Of a stretch of 64,000 bases of DNA, positions 45,172-58,410 are shown piece by piece. The stretch comes from Polytrichum commune. Its lineage: Eukaryota; Streptophyta; Polytrichopsida; Polytrichales; Polytrichaceae. A model generated the notes under the pieces. It ran no database searches. It was not told the origin of the DNA and saw only the letters and a list, made by a program, of their open reading frames with translations. Positions within the stretch are counted from its first letter, which is position 1. Each line of letters opens with the position of its first letter. The DNA is taken from assembly GCA_950295325.1 (NCBI GenBank), contig OX485803.1, positions 64,867,554 to 64,931,553 on the forward strand, written 5' to 3'. Both the position numbers and the translations under genes were made by a program.

Positions 45172-48100
45172 ATGACCAACACCAAATGCCTCCTACTGCT
45201 AACGCTGCTACTACTCATCTCCTCGTCCGTCTGCCAAGCTCTCACCTCAGATCACCACAATGGCGCGGACCAGCAGGAACAAATTCAGGAACATGAAGAG
45301 CAACTCGGGGGGAAGCTCGTGGACGAAGAGCTGGACGAGGAGGATTTGAGCGATCTGGACGACCTGGCGGAGTACGACGAGGAAGGGGCAGGTGGTGGAA
45401 GCTTCGAGACGCTCTCCTCGATCCCAACCTCCGGAGGAGCGAATTTGGTGGTGAATGTGAACGAGGGGAGCACAGGGCGAGTGATCCAAGAGCACGAGCA
45501 CGTCTTGTTGCTGGGATTCGCGCCTTGGTGCGTCCAGAGCCAGGCATTGTTGCCAGAATTCGCAGCTGCGGCAAGATTGTTTGCGGACCACGGCAGCGGG
45601 GTGGTGTTTGCGAAGCTGGACGCGATCAACAATCCCAACGTGGCGTCGCAGTACAACATTCGAGGGTTTCCCACCATTTTGTTCTTCACCAATGGTTCTA
45701 GAGCGGAGTATAGCGGGGGGAATTCCAGGTGCGTTGTTGCTGAGATCTGCCCGTTTATTTATCCTTTTCTTTTCTTTTCTTTTTCTTTTTGACGTGGGGG
45801 TCGGCATTGTGTTGTCTGGAGCAATGTTGGGCGGGATTGCACTTGGGGAAATGCCCATTTACTTACTCCGGGTTTTGTAAGATTTTGACCAGAGTTAGTT
45901 AGGTAGAGTGGAAAGTTTGTCGAGCATAATATGATGTTGAGATTGATGGTTTCGTTTGCATTTCTCTTCTCATTGTAATGATAGCTCGCAAAAACCTGCT
46001 CATGACTTGAGTTTTACCTCATTCTCGCAAATCATGGGCTCGAAGCTGGTAGCTTGTCATATGTTGCAAGGCATTCTTTCAAGACTTACACTAATCATAG
46101 CCCTGAGCTCAGGGTTATGGATGGTGAGATTGATGGTTTAGTCTGAATTTCCCTCTCATTGAAAAGATGGTGACTTGAGTATCACATTATTCTCGTAAAT
46201 GATGGGCTCGAAAATGGTAGATTCGTTCCAAAGTTGTGAGAGCTTGTCATATGTTGCAAAGCATTCTTTCAAGCCTTGAGTTAACCATAACCCTGAGCTC
46301 AGGCTTATGGATGGTTAGATTGGTGGTTTGATTTGTATTCTCCTTGTTGAGAAGATAGCTCGCAGAAACTTGCTGATGGCTTGAGTTTCACCTCATTCCT
46401 GTAAATGGTGTGCTCCACGATGGTAAATTCATTTCAGCATTGAGAGCTTGTCATATGCTGCAAAGCAGACAAGCCTTAAATTTAGCATAACCCTGAGCTC
46501 AGGGTTATGGATGCTTGGATTGATGGTTTAGTTTCTTCTTCACTTCCCTAAACTTGTTGACGACAGAAGTTTCACCTGATTCTTGGAATTGATGGGCTAA
46601 AAAATGGTAGATTTATTCCAGTGTTGAGAGCTTGTTGTATGTTGCAAAGCATACTCCCAGCAGAAAAGCCTTAAATTGACCATAACCCTGAGCTCAGCGT
46701 TTATGGTGTTTAGTTTGATGGTTTATTTTGGAGTTCTCTTCTCATTGAAAAGAGAGGCTTGCAGAAACTCATTGATGACTAAATGACAATAGCCCTTAGC
46801 TCACGTTTATGATGTTCCGATTGATGGTTCATTGTATCCTTTCTCATCGAAAAGATCGCACACTGAAACTTGCTGATGACTTGAAACTGACCGTAGCCCT
46901 GACCTCAGGTTTATGGTGGTTACATTGAGGGTGTAGTTTGTACTTCCCTTTTGATTGAATAGAAAGCTCACAGAAACTCACTGATAACTTGAGTTTCACC
47001 TCTTTCTTGGAGAAGATGGGCTCAAGTGTGGGAAATTTATTCCAGTGTTGAGGGCTTTCCATGCGTTTGCAAAGCATTCTCCCAGCAGGCAAGCCTCAAC
47101 TAATATAATCAATAATATTATACTGTTAGTGATTAGACCTCCACATTTTCTACATAAGAGAGCCTATGAAGGTCATGGGCTTTAAAACAAGTGAAATTTG
47201 AGCTAGCAAACAAACCCTAACGAACAATCCTCACTGCAGGAGCCTTGCTCAGACGACCTAACTCCCCCATTGAGACACTATTCGATAGATGTGAAAAACT
47301 CTGTAAGTTGTCTACACAATGCACATGTGTGGAGTGATTGGGCTGCATTTTCTGAAATCACCTAACTCTCTTAGATGACATGAAAGCTGCTGATAATATA
47401 AACCTTCCTGTAGGTTTGTTTTACATTGCCTGCTTCTAAAGCAGCAGTAGCGTAAGATTCATCTTTTGATCAAGTAATTGCAGTGTCGGCACATGAGGCA
47501 TGAACCATACCCAGGAGTGAAGCCTTTGTACAGGCAAAGCGTATAGTTGTTTAAGACTTGGGAGGCTACACTCATCCAGTTGTGAAGGGTTTGCAGGGAG
47601 GAGATTGTGATCTGGGTGCAGAAGAGGACAGGATTTGCTGCCGCAACCGTCACAAGCAAAGATGAAGCACAGTTGTTTCTTAGCAAGGATATGACTGCAG
47701 TTATAGGTTACTTTGACAAATTTGAGGTAATGTCATTGAATGGCTTATGTGTGGTTGTTGACCACTATACATACTTTATTGATTATGAGGTCCAATGGGT
47801 ACACAATTTTTGAATGCAAGAAATTTCAGGAACAGTTATTGTGGTGTAGGGAACATGCTGAAGTCTTCTCCGGCTGCTTTTATCTCATTGGCATGCTCGC
47901 TTTGCTTTGACATTATGGCTCCTTTGTAATATTGATTCAGAATCAGGTGAGATCATATGGAACATAAGGTGAGTTTAAATGAACCCTTAGGTTCAGTCTC
48001 CCAGTTTTCGAAGATCTAAGGGGCCTCTCACCAAGACTATGATTGACTGTGGTGGCAGGGGCCAGAGTATGACGCTTTCATAGCTGTTGCCAAATCAGAA

Positions 48101-51100
48101 GATGGAACTCAGTTTGTACAAACGACAAGTGCAGAAGTTCTGCAGTTGTTTATGAGCCCACCATTTGTTGGAGTGTACAAGCCCAAGCCTGACAGCTTCT
48201 CTGCATTTGGTATGTGCTGAACCCTTGTTGAGTTCACTCCAATTTCTTTCTAACAATAGGCTTATCCTCTAACTCAACATGACTTTATATGGTGGGGAGT
48301 TGATTGATTTGCATACAACACCTTCCATGTTCATTAAATTTTCGGAGTATGCTTGGGGTGTGGAGGTTTGAACGAATAACATGTTATATTCGTTCATAGA
48401 GGGTCAAACTCGTTGTATCATGCAAAGAGGTGCTAAATGATTTGGCCTCAATGAATCAAAAATAGGTTGCTCTTTGTTCAAATTTTGACCACACCTCAGA
48501 GCATGCACCGCATTGGAAAGAAATATTGTTTTTGTATGCAAAACAACCAACGAAAAATTGCAGGGGCCACCTCCTGACAAAAAGTCTTGTTGAACTAAGC
48601 GTTAACTTTAGTGTCACTATGAAACCAATAGTGAAAGCATTGATTCTATTGCATTTTGCCAAGAGCATACATTGGCCTTTCAGATCAAATGACAACCATT
48701 CTATTCACATGAGCATGTTCATTATGTGCTTAGGAATACCTCTTCCTGAATCCAGGTCTATGGGTCCGGTGCAGCCATTTTCCCACATATTCACCTCTCT
48801 TGTAGGCTAAAATTGCTTGACTGGTCTCAGATGATATGTGGTGTGGTCGCTCTGCCAATGATAGCATTTGCTAGCAATATATTGGGGTGAAAGTGAAAAA
48901 CATTCAGGTACAAGGTTAACTGGTCGCCTTATCTCTGACTGAAGCTCATATATATCTCTCCTTGCAGGGGGCAGCTTCAACAAGGCAGAATTATCTACAT
49001 TTGTGGAGTTGAATAAACACCCGCTTGTCACTCTTTTGAACTCAAAGAATGCAGCCAAAGTTTATGCAAGCCCTTTGAACTTTCATGTAATTCTCATCCT
49101 CTCGTGTGTTTTTACAGTTCCCAATTGTCCAAGATCTTATATTTCGTTGTTCTGTTGACAGCTAACTATTGATATCCTGCCAGATTAAATAGGTCATGCT
49201 ATGCAAGAGAGATTAGAGCTACATTGATGGGATATGCAACCGAGGATTGAGATTATGTGAAACTTGTTTATGTTGTCCTGGGTTGACAGGATTGTCCAAT
49301 CTAGAGCAAGATGAAGGTTACTATGTGTTTCACATCTAGTTCATATGTACTGGGGTAAAGTTCTAGAGGCAGAAATAGTGACAGAACCGGCTTCTGTGTA
49401 GATTTTGTTATTTGCAGATGATGAAGATTACGAAAACGTTGAAAACCTATTTGTGGATGCAGCGAAGGAGTTCAAAAACAAGGTTAGTCGGCGGTATTAA
49501 GAATATATATATATTTTTTAAATTTATTTTTATGCAAAGTACTCAAAAGTTCTTGCATTCCACTGGCGACAAAACTATAACCTGCATTTTGGTTTGGGAT
49601 GGCCTAATTGCTCATCCTAGCTGGAAGAACCTCCCACTAGTAGTGACTTACCTCTCCTAATTGCAAAATGGTTCAATACTGTATCAGTATTTTCTTCAGA
49701 GATATTAAAGGAGTGACCATAATATCGTTTTATCAATGTGTAGAAACTGTCTTACATCCAAGTTTGCATGTCGCAACAGCCTCCTTCACAAATCACTTGT
49801 CATGGTTGTGCAGGCCATATTCCTTGTGGTTGATTTGCAGGATGAAGACTTTGCACAACCTATGCTTGGTGTCTATGGATTAGATACAAAGAGGCCATCT
49901 GTAAGTGACAGCTTTTCTGATTTGAGCAACATTTGGAATGATTCACTTGACCTAGTATTTGTCAGGCTTGGCAGGATGACTGTACCAAGCAGGGAAATAT
50001 GTGGACTTACAGACCTGGTGGCCAAAAGCGTCTAGCAGTACAATGGCACATTCCAGAAAGTTATCCTTAGCTTGTCTATGTGAGCCTTTTCTGACTTGGC
50101 TGTGTTGGCTATATAGGTAGCTGGCTTCAAGAATGATGATGGCTCAAGGTATCTCATGGAAGGAGACGTGACTGCTGAGAATATTAAGGTAAATTACCAA
50201 GGAGTGTAATACCTTCACAATGTAGATGTTCAAGCCTTGCATAGTGCAAAATGCATAGTGCTCTTTAGGACTGAGACTACTCCCAGAAGGCCTTTTTGCA
50301 TAGGTAGACCTGTCTTAAATGACTATTTTTTTTATTGTCTGTCATGATTCTCAACTTGGAGATCAGAGTCAGGATTTTTCTTGGGTCCGTGAATGTGATA
50401 TGAGATTTTAGCAACAACCTATGGGTTTTTTTGAGATTCTATCCGATGTTGCTGCTATGATATTTCAAGGTCAAAAGTGTTGGAGCCAAAAATTGACCAA
50501 GTAGGCCCCTGATCATGTTGACTATTGAGCCTAGAATGATTAACAAGAGTTAGGCACTTAGTCCAATCTCTTTTAAGCACATGTCTTGTCGGTGTCCGTT
50601 CTCAGATGCACACCTAACCACACGGCACTCTAATATAGGTGTCTATTTAATATAAGCAACCGAATTAGGCCTGTTTAACTTAGATACTTGCATCCATATA
50701 ATCCTGATCGCACTTAGGAGTTCTTGTCTGCACTGTAGATAGCTCTTAGTATGTGCTATACTATGGAATAGCAACAGTCAACATTTGTTGAAGAGATTTG
50801 TTCTGGCACCTCCTTGTGATAGTGCAAATTATGCTTACCTTATGTGCACTCAAAACCCTCTGCAGGCTTTTGCAGCTGATTTTGTGGCTGGAAATCAACC
50901 AAAGCACTTCAAGTCGGAACCAATTCCTGTTGAGGTATGCCTCCTTTTCACTTCTCCTGTGATGTCACCAGTCATTGAAGCTTGAACATGCATTGGGTGT
51001 AGTGAATCTTGTACAATCGGGACAACTAATGGCATACGAATATTCCAAATCTCCAGATATTACCTTGCTTCAGCATCGGCTTCTGTGTTGTGTGTGCCTT

Positions 51101-53310
51101 CTGACCTGTTGTCTTCTTAAACTGGAAATCTGCAGAATGAAGAGTTGGTGAAAATTGTTGTGGGGAAGACATTCGATTCAATAGTACTGGATGGGGCAAA
51201 GGATGTATTTCTGCAAGTAATGTCTCCCATAAAAGACTCATCACACCTATTATCATGCTATTTGCTCTTATATTGTCATGGTTTGTCTACAGACTTGCTA
51301 CTATAATTAGACTTCCTGTGTCCAAGAGAGCTATTATCCTTAAAAGGTCGGGATAAAAGGTAAAACCCAGAAAACATTCACAGTTTCAATGTATTTCAAT
51401 TCTTGTTTAGCTAGGCTCTCCCGCATCAGGGCCTATAAACAAACATCGGGTTAAAGAGTTTTCCTCCTAATCTTGGCCTCACTGGAGTTCAGTCCCGAGT
51501 TTGATTGTTTTCATTTGGGAACTTGTAAATTGAGCTTGGAAGCTTCTTGGGAGCTGTGAGGGTGGTGGGCCTAGCATATTTGTATCCAGAGTATCTGTTG
51601 GAATCAGAGAGTTTCCGGTGACAAATCAAAGACAATATGCACCTCCAAACATCAGACAGTTGCTCCCGACCTTTTTAACGATAATATTAACGTGGCTGCT
51701 GTAAGCTTGGTAATAAGTATGAGTATTTTGCTATATAACTGTGGACTTCGGTTGCCTTGGAGTAGGTGCATGCACCTTGGTGTGCAACTTGTGAGAAGGT
51801 GGATCAAATTTTTGGGAAACTAGCCCATCGACTTCAAGCAGCGCCCTCTTTAGTTTTTGCAAAATATGATGGATCTAAAAATGAGCACCCTTTACTAGAG
51901 GTGCTTACTCAATAACTCCTCTCAGATTTTTTTAAACTGTTTTGCTGAGATTACCTACTTCAATTGGATATGAGAAATATGTTCTAGTTGGTGTCCAATA
52001 CAGTAGCAGTTACTATTGAGTTCTTCAATATTCTTAATGCTTTCATTTGTATTTTGAGATTTATCACACTGGTTCTGGTTGTTGTTCCAGGAGGTGTTCA
52101 ATTATCCATCTCTGTTGCTGTTTCCAGCAGGCAGTAGTACAAGTATTCCGGTTAGTCTATTCTCCTTATATATGGTATATACTTTATCAGCACCACAGAT
52201 AGATACTTGCAGACACTTATAAACCTGATCTACAAAGGTTGACATCCCTCCTTGTGAATATGAAAGGTTTGGAAGAAATACAATGACAGGAAGGGGTCCA
52301 CTTTAACATTATGAAGTTACATTTAACCTGGAAAGAGATCTAGAACGTTTTGTATCCAATTTGGGGTGGGTCTAAATTGCTTGAGAAATAATGCTCTGGC
52401 GAAGCCATTTTCCATGAGGTATCAGTACTGTTTCTCAAGAAATCTAAGCGGATGATTAGGGAACATTTTCTTATCAAGTACTTATCAAGTACACTAAATA
52501 GTCCTATTAGTGCAGGCCACAGGAATTCTCCAGACCCTATGCTAATTTCTAATAATGAGAATTAGCGTGGGCCACAATAATTTCGAACCCATGCTAAACT
52601 TTTAGTAGAAAATTAGCGTGGGCTACAGTAACTACTTTCCTAGAAAATTAATGTGGGTGATTATTTTATTTTGTGCTACTTTTGTCCTACAATTAATATT
52701 CCATTTGTTGGTCGGAAGTCTTCATGAAGACTTAGGAGAAGACCTGGGGATCTTAGACCCATGTTAATTCCACCTTGACTAGAAAATTAGTGTGGCCCAC
52801 GCTCATTATTTCCATGCTAATTTCCCACCCACACTAATAGGAATATTTAGTGTAGTTTCCGCAACATACTAAGGACTTCAGTAATATTGAAACCATGGAT
52901 CTATTCTATGTGTATATTGATATTTCAGGCATCCACTGTCGCTAATGCATGGTTGGATGATACAGGCACCAGATTCCTCACATAAAAGCTTGAAAAAACT
53001 GTCACAATTTCTTAAGGAGAATGTGGCTATTCCATTCACTCTCACAAAGGGTGGCAAAGTAGTGTCAGAAGCGACGCACAAAATGGAGGTTAAACATGTA
53101 GAAGATTTCTCATCTGAGAATTCCGTGATGAAAGCAAAGGGCACTGAATCTTTGTCAGTAGAACCATCAATCCCTCTGGACGCAGATGTGGCAGATGAGG
53201 TTCTGAAGAATTATAATGCTGCTCAAGAGATGGACTCGGCCGTTCCTCAATTTGATGGAAATATGGAGTCGTTGTACGCAGGTGACTTTGAGCGGAAGGA
53301 TGAACTTTGA
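45172..53310 (+). CDS. Protein disulfide isomerase-like protein (PDIL1-5/1-6 type)
   Basis: ER-lumen thioredoxin-fold protein for oxidative folding (family knowledge). Coding exons: 45172-45728, 47597-47726, 48059-48209, 48968-49086, 49402-49482, 49814-49900, 50117-50188, 50866-50934, 51136-51216, 51766-51900, 52091-52150, 52966-53310; 628 residues. Signal peptide 1-23; acidic Asp/Glu segment 39-72; a domain with APWCVQSQ (Cys120, second cysteine replaced by Ser); two inactive b-type domains (about 205-420); a' domain with HAPWCATCEK (Cys455, Cys458); Ser/Asp-rich tail; KDEL at 625-628 for ER retention. An in-frame ATG at 44977 would add 65 basic residues ahead of the signal peptide, so I prefer 45172. 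The CxxS first site matches the Arabidopsis PDIL1-5/1-6 clade (CARS). Intron 1 is 1.87 kb of mostly minisatellite. Confidence 0.93.
45930..47100 (+). repeat. Minisatellite in PDI intron 1
   Basis: Six to seven head-to-tail units, the first four about 190-200 bp and the later ones partly shortened. Each contains GATTGATGGTTT, CTCATTGAAAAGA, CTTGAGTTTCACCT, GAGCTTGTCATATGTTGCAA and CCCTGAGCTCAGG. The last landmark appears near 46100, 46290, 46490, 46690 and, changed, at 46795 and 46893. Confidence 0.8.
50510..50665 (-). repeat. Dispersed family A fragment in PDI intron 7
   Basis: Contains TTAGTCCAATCTCTTTTAAG and TAATATAGGTGTCTATTTAA, matching the foldback at 11832 and the minus-strand members near 26975-27130 and 27715-27870. 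Confidence 0.5.
52490..52854. mobile_element. MITE in the last PDI intron, with internal repeats
   Basis: Ends TACACTAAATAGTCCTATTA and TAATAGGAATATTTAGTGTA are inverted copies with one mismatch over about 22 bp. TA flanks could be the target duplication. The interior contains four diverged copies of AAAATTAGCGTGGGC or similar, some inverted, so much of the 365 bp could fold on itself. It is removed with the intron. Confidence 0.65.
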
Positions 53311-55806
53311 TTTATCCCCGCTCTCGTCAGGTTTAACCAAAGCACAAAAAACCTGTGGTTTTGTATCAGGTTGGAGCACAGAGGCAGTGAGGTTAAATTT
53401 GAACTCCTAGTTGTTTTTTTAGAAAAGTCATTTGTGTGCACTCAAGGTCAATTGAGCTGATGTGTAGAGGTGTTGCTAATGACACCCTCCTTTGGAAATT
53501 CTCAGGGTTGTTTCTCCAACTGGAACTCCCCAAAAGTACAGAAACCATTTGATGTTGTATGAGGATTGTTGAATTGGTATATCAAGAGGAATACTTTATT
53601 GTCACCAAGTATCTATCTGGACCCTTGCATTCAGTATTCAATGTGATGGATGGTCAATTTGGTTCGAGCGGACTCTGAGTTGAGTGAAGTTTTTTGGCAC
53701 AATGGCATCAACCTGAAGTTTTCAGAGGATGATTTCCATGTTTTCTTTTTTCATTTCTGCAGCCATTTTTAATCGTCCTAGTAGGTTGGTTCACCTGGGT
53801 TTGCATCTTGGCTTAAGGTTAGAAGGCCATGAAATGCAATTTATTTGACCAAATAATTATGAACCTTTCTCAGATGTGTTTGGGTCTCTTATATATGCAT
53901 GTCTCCTTCCAGTTGGTGGTTATTTCCATATATATATTTAAGTCAAAAATAGACTGCTTGAAGGAAGATTGAAGGATCTTTTTACAATTAGCTTGTTGTG
54001 TGGGAGGACGTTACACCATGTTTCACAATTATCATCCAACAGCTTCGACTCTCAAACAACCCTAGTTTTACTGGAACAAGATAGGGAAAATATATCCAAG
54101 ATTTTTCTGATGTTTCCTTCATTTTCACCTTTTGGAAGCTTTGGAAACTGTTAAACACAGGATCACATTGAACTTAACCAGCAGATTAGTTTAAACTAGT
54201 TTGTTTGCTTCAAGGTGAGAAAGCCATAGATTGCTCCACTTCATGTGGGATTTAAAACCATTTGAAACGGAAAATATATCCAAGATACGTGATGTTTTGA
54301 TGGACAATCATTTGGAAATTTATGCTACCCAAAATAAGATTTGTGAGTCCTTGCTGAGGTGTGAAGTTCAACTTGGGTCAGATGAGTCAGAAGTTGTTCA
54401 TTCTTTATCTTACAGTCTAGATGTAAAATGTAAAACAAATAATTTATCTGTTCTCAGACAAATTTTTTGGGCCTCAATCCCATCATGCACTGAAATTGCA
54501 GTGCCAGACACATAGTGACTAAGTTATGGGCACTGATTGGACCTGCCTACACTCATGAAGGAGATGAATTCTAGTCAGCAGTGTCTGGTAAAGATTGACA
54601 ATTTAGAGCAGCTTTGGACATTTGGTTTTGCTCTTGGACTCATTTGTGAAACAGTTTTTTCTTTCTGAAAGACTAAGTTTACTACTCAAAGGAGAACCGT
54701 GTTATGAATTCTAGCTTTCTAGCTTTAAAAAATAAATTGGATTAAATTTACCACATGTCATATTCAGATTGGTTGAGACCATGTTGAGTGGTCCTGAGGT
54801 AAAATGTGGAGAGTCTTGTGCAGGGAAGGTTGGTATACCTTGAGCAGTTTGAAGTACAACCCATGTGGTTTGTTGGTGACTTTTGCTTATTTACATGACA
54901 ACCCCTTTAACCCACTATTATCTAGAATCTAGTGTACGAGCGGCCAACACATAAATTCACCCTTAGTACCATACTGTATATCTAAAGCCAATTGCAATAG
55001 AATAATCTAAAAATAAGGTTGACTTGACAAATTTCCCTATACAAGGTGGTTTCTTGAAGGTTAAGCTATCCCCTACCTTTCCTAAAATACTACGTACACA
55101 TCTATTATAGTGCCAAGGATAACCTGGATTCCTTGGAGAATGATGCTCTTGCTTTTGTATTGTCAACTCTAGTGCTCATTCAACCTCCAAGTGCACTAAA
55201 GCTGATGTGCGTGTGCTCAACTGGAAATGAAGATTTCGAAGGTATGGTTGATAGTACTGTGGTGAATGCATTTCCATTGTGAAGTGAACATTGGATGTTG
55301 ATGTCACCAAGAATCTATGCCACATCTTTTTTCTCCATGAATAGTACTTTTGGATAGACTTTCCACCTCATTCATCTTACAACACGGGTTCTACAAAGCA
55401 AAAAGTTGACGATTTGGCTATGAATCCCCTAAAATTACATTACCTACTTGAAGAAGGTGGTACCAAGGTGACATCAATGTTTTGTTTCTGCTTGTCAATG
55501 GAAATGCTCCCTTCCTTTCATTGACCATTGTCCCGAGTTCATAAAAAAGGCTTGCAGAAATCCCATAGAGACTGTACGTTTCACAATAGTACTTAGTAGC
55601 AAGTCGTTGCACCCTAGGGTTGCCAATTTTGCGAGCACAATGCCCCATTCATGTTGGGCCACCCTTAGAAAACGAACAATACAACAATGTACTGATAGCT
55701 TGCCAACCCTTGGGCTTTGCTAGCCGGTCATTAAATCATGTCTGATATTAAAAAAAATTCTTCAATGGGATGGACGTTCACTTGCCTGTTGGGGCCCCAC
55801 ATGGAG

Positions 55807-55940
55807 CTCGGCATTTGCTGGCCAAGTCAACACTGGCACCTATCTCACTTGGACCTTAACATTGGCTGGCCAAGTCAACACCTGCACCTACCCCACTTGG
55901 AGGTCGACATCGGCTGGCCAAGTCAACACTAGCTCCTACC
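55807..55940 (+). repeat. 48-bp tandem repeat, three copies
   Basis: GGCCAAGTCAACAC recurs at 55820, 55868 and 55916, exactly 48 bp apart, followed each time by variants of CACCTACCCCACTTGGA. The period keeps frame (16 codons), producing a short repetitive open frame with IGWPSQH. I do not regard it as a gene. Confidence 0.85.
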
Positions 55941-56204
55941 TAACAAGGCCATGAATCCTATCCCAACTTTCTTTGTGTAGGGGCCTACCCCTCCCCCTTT
56001 AATAAGGGTGCAAAGAGGGGAGGAGGTTAAACAGGTGGGCCCACATATGAGAAGATGAGAGTAGCTAGTTGGCACATACGAGCCCTACCCCACCAGATGC
56101 CTTCTACATTTGGCGACTTTGTCCTTATTCCCCACTAGATCTGGGTAGCGAGTGGCCTACATGGAAACTAACCCTAAGCAAGCTTAATTCAGTCACTTTT
56201 CTTA

Positions 56205-56525
56205 ATCCAACACCTACACTTGAGTGGTGTGCAATCCGTGTAGGTCTAAGAACAAATACCAAAAAGACATGTGTTCAAAGGAGATTGATAATAACACTAT
56301 TTCAACTATTCGAACTTGAAAGTCAACAAATTTGGGAGACATACATGATCATCTCAAAAGCAACAGAATCTTCCCTTTGATATAATAAGATATTCATGTG
56401 AGCTCCATTATATATTATGAATTTTTTTTCTCTATGACCTCAATTTGGACGTGTCCCTAATCACCTCGTACTAATCGCACGTTTAATATTCTAGGAGAAG
56501 TGGGCTAATTGGAAGAAGGAGAAAA
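56205..56525 (+). repeat. Dispersed family A copy
   Basis: Landmarks GAGTGGTGTGCAATCC, AAAAAGACATGTGTTCAAAG, GATATTCATGTGAGCTCC and TATTCTAGGAGAAGTGGGCT align with copies at 24630 and 29980. Immediately upstream (56153-56172) is an end of the hairpin family found at 18182-18288. Confidence 0.6.
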
Positions 56526-57447
56526 GTGTGCTTATTTTGGAGTAATCTCCATGTGGCACTGTAGATGTGGATCCAAAAGCACTTCCCCAAGGTCCACAAG
56601 TTTTTTTTTAATTCCACCACTAAAGGGCCTGCATGTTACTCTTGGGGGTGGAGGGACCTAACTTCCAAGCATCATGAGGCCCTTGCCACCCTTAGTGAGG
56701 CTCACTAAACTTAGTGGGTTTGGTTCTCTCCAAATCGAATCAATATCGGCATATGTGGGTAAGATAGAGAAACCGGCAAAGTAATGAATGACCACTATTG
56801 GTGCATTAAACTTAGACTGAGAGTAGGCATGATTTTTTTGTGGTTTCAAAATGGTTCAATTATAAAAGTGGTGGTCTTAGAAAAGGATGCAGTGATTGGT
56901 TAGGTAGGTCTTGTTTCACACCACTTGGGATCACTTTGGGTGTCATTGAGTTAGTTGTTTTGTGTGCATTCGTATGCAGAGTAAGATACATTGATGCTCA
57001 ATTTAAGGAGACTCAACTACACAAGTAGGGGGTTTGATTTACTTGCCTCCTTGAGAAAATGTAACTCATTATTTACTTGGAATAAAATTACAAAACAACT
57101 TGCACTCCTCATCATTTCCTCTACTCCGTCTTTAAAAATTATTCCACAATTTTAAGCCACTCGTTCTGGCCAAATCAACTTATTTTCATTGTTTTTAGTT
57201 TCTCTACCTTAATCATGACGTTGTAATTGCTCCATGGTGACAAGTTAGTTTGTTGTTATAGAAAACTATCCATAAAGTGGAATGTGACCAAGCAACAGTT
57301 CACATGGGATGTGAAGTCCCAAGTCTTGCTCATGTTAGCAAGTCCCAACACGGAGGTAAAATTCCAACTGTTGAGCCTCAAAGAAACCATTAAATTATGT
57401 TTTATATCCACTGGAGTCAAATCTTGAGTACCTTATGCTAAATGAAT

Positions 57448-57517
57448 CTTGGGACTTGTGTTGAAAGTTGGCTTTAACTTTTTGCTCGACCCAACTCTCA
57501 ACAACACAAGTCCCAAG
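57448..57517. repeat. Short inverted repeat
   Basis: CTTGGGACTTGTGTTGAAAG pairs with CTCAACAACACAAGTCCCAAG-type sequence across a loop of about 20 bp (arms about 24-27 bp with small gaps). It is probably a degenerate foldback element. Related AAGTCCCAA motifs lie just upstream at 57318 and 57340. Confidence 0.5.
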
Positions 57518-58326
57518 CCTTGCCTTCAAAAAGGGTTGCCATGTAGGCATCCACGTCATACTTCAGACTTACGATTGGGACCCATGTGAAAGTGGTAAGT
57601 CCCGAATTCCATGCTCTTAAATGCATGGATTGACCTCATGTGATTTAGGACTCAGGACTGGGGACCATGTGTCTACCCGCCCTAAGGTCATCCCATGACA
57701 AACACAAAACTATTACAACTTTTGGCTAACTTGAAGGCATGTGGTTAGCTTGAAGGTCAAAGGGCAATTTTGGACCTTTGACATGACATAAGGCCCATTT
57801 TACACACATGACCAAGGGTCGTGAGGAAAATTGATTTAGGAATTCTTGAGGTCAAGGTCGACAATCCAAAGCCATGACCACGAGAAAATGTAAAATATTT
57901 TTCAAGAAAACATGGCCACATGACATAGTGTAAAATTTACTTAGATCATGACGTGATGTATTTAATGAAAAATAAAAAACATCATAAAGAAATTTACTCT
58001 AAATTTACTAAAAATAAGAATTGATTAATCCCCCTTGACAAACGACCATCATTTTTCATGGAGCCAAGCTATTTGGTTGTCTTGCCGTAATATCCGAGTT
58101 ACCACCAACTATTATTCACTTATGGACATGTATGTTTCATGTCACTTATTCATCCACTTTCTAACGTCATCAATCCTTTTTTTTTTGGATTGACCTTGTT
58201 TAAAGTGGAGTGGACTGCCACTCATTTCTCAACCAATGAGGAAATTTGGAACGTAATGATCATGGTTTGTGGTCACTAGTGTAACATACATGAATGAAAG
58301 GATTTGATGCTCAAATGCAACCACAT

Positions 58327-58358
58327 TGATAGATAGATACATAGATAGATAGATGAAA

Positions 58359-58409
<51 letters not shown>

Positions 58410-58410
58410 G
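58327..58410. repeat. Compound microsatellite (GATA)n-(CA)n-(TA)n
   Basis: GATAGATAGATACATAGATA-type tetranucleotide repeats are followed by about 15 CA units and then about seven TA units. Confidence 0.9.

Noticed and set aside
55738..55932. A 64-codon repetitive open frame
   Set aside because: It is a by-product of the 48-bp tandem repeat. No start context or neighbouring exon supports it.
57448..57517. The inverted repeat as a microRNA gene
   Set aside because: The arms are gapped, related motifs lie just upstream, and no further evidence favours a miRNA over a degraded foldback element.
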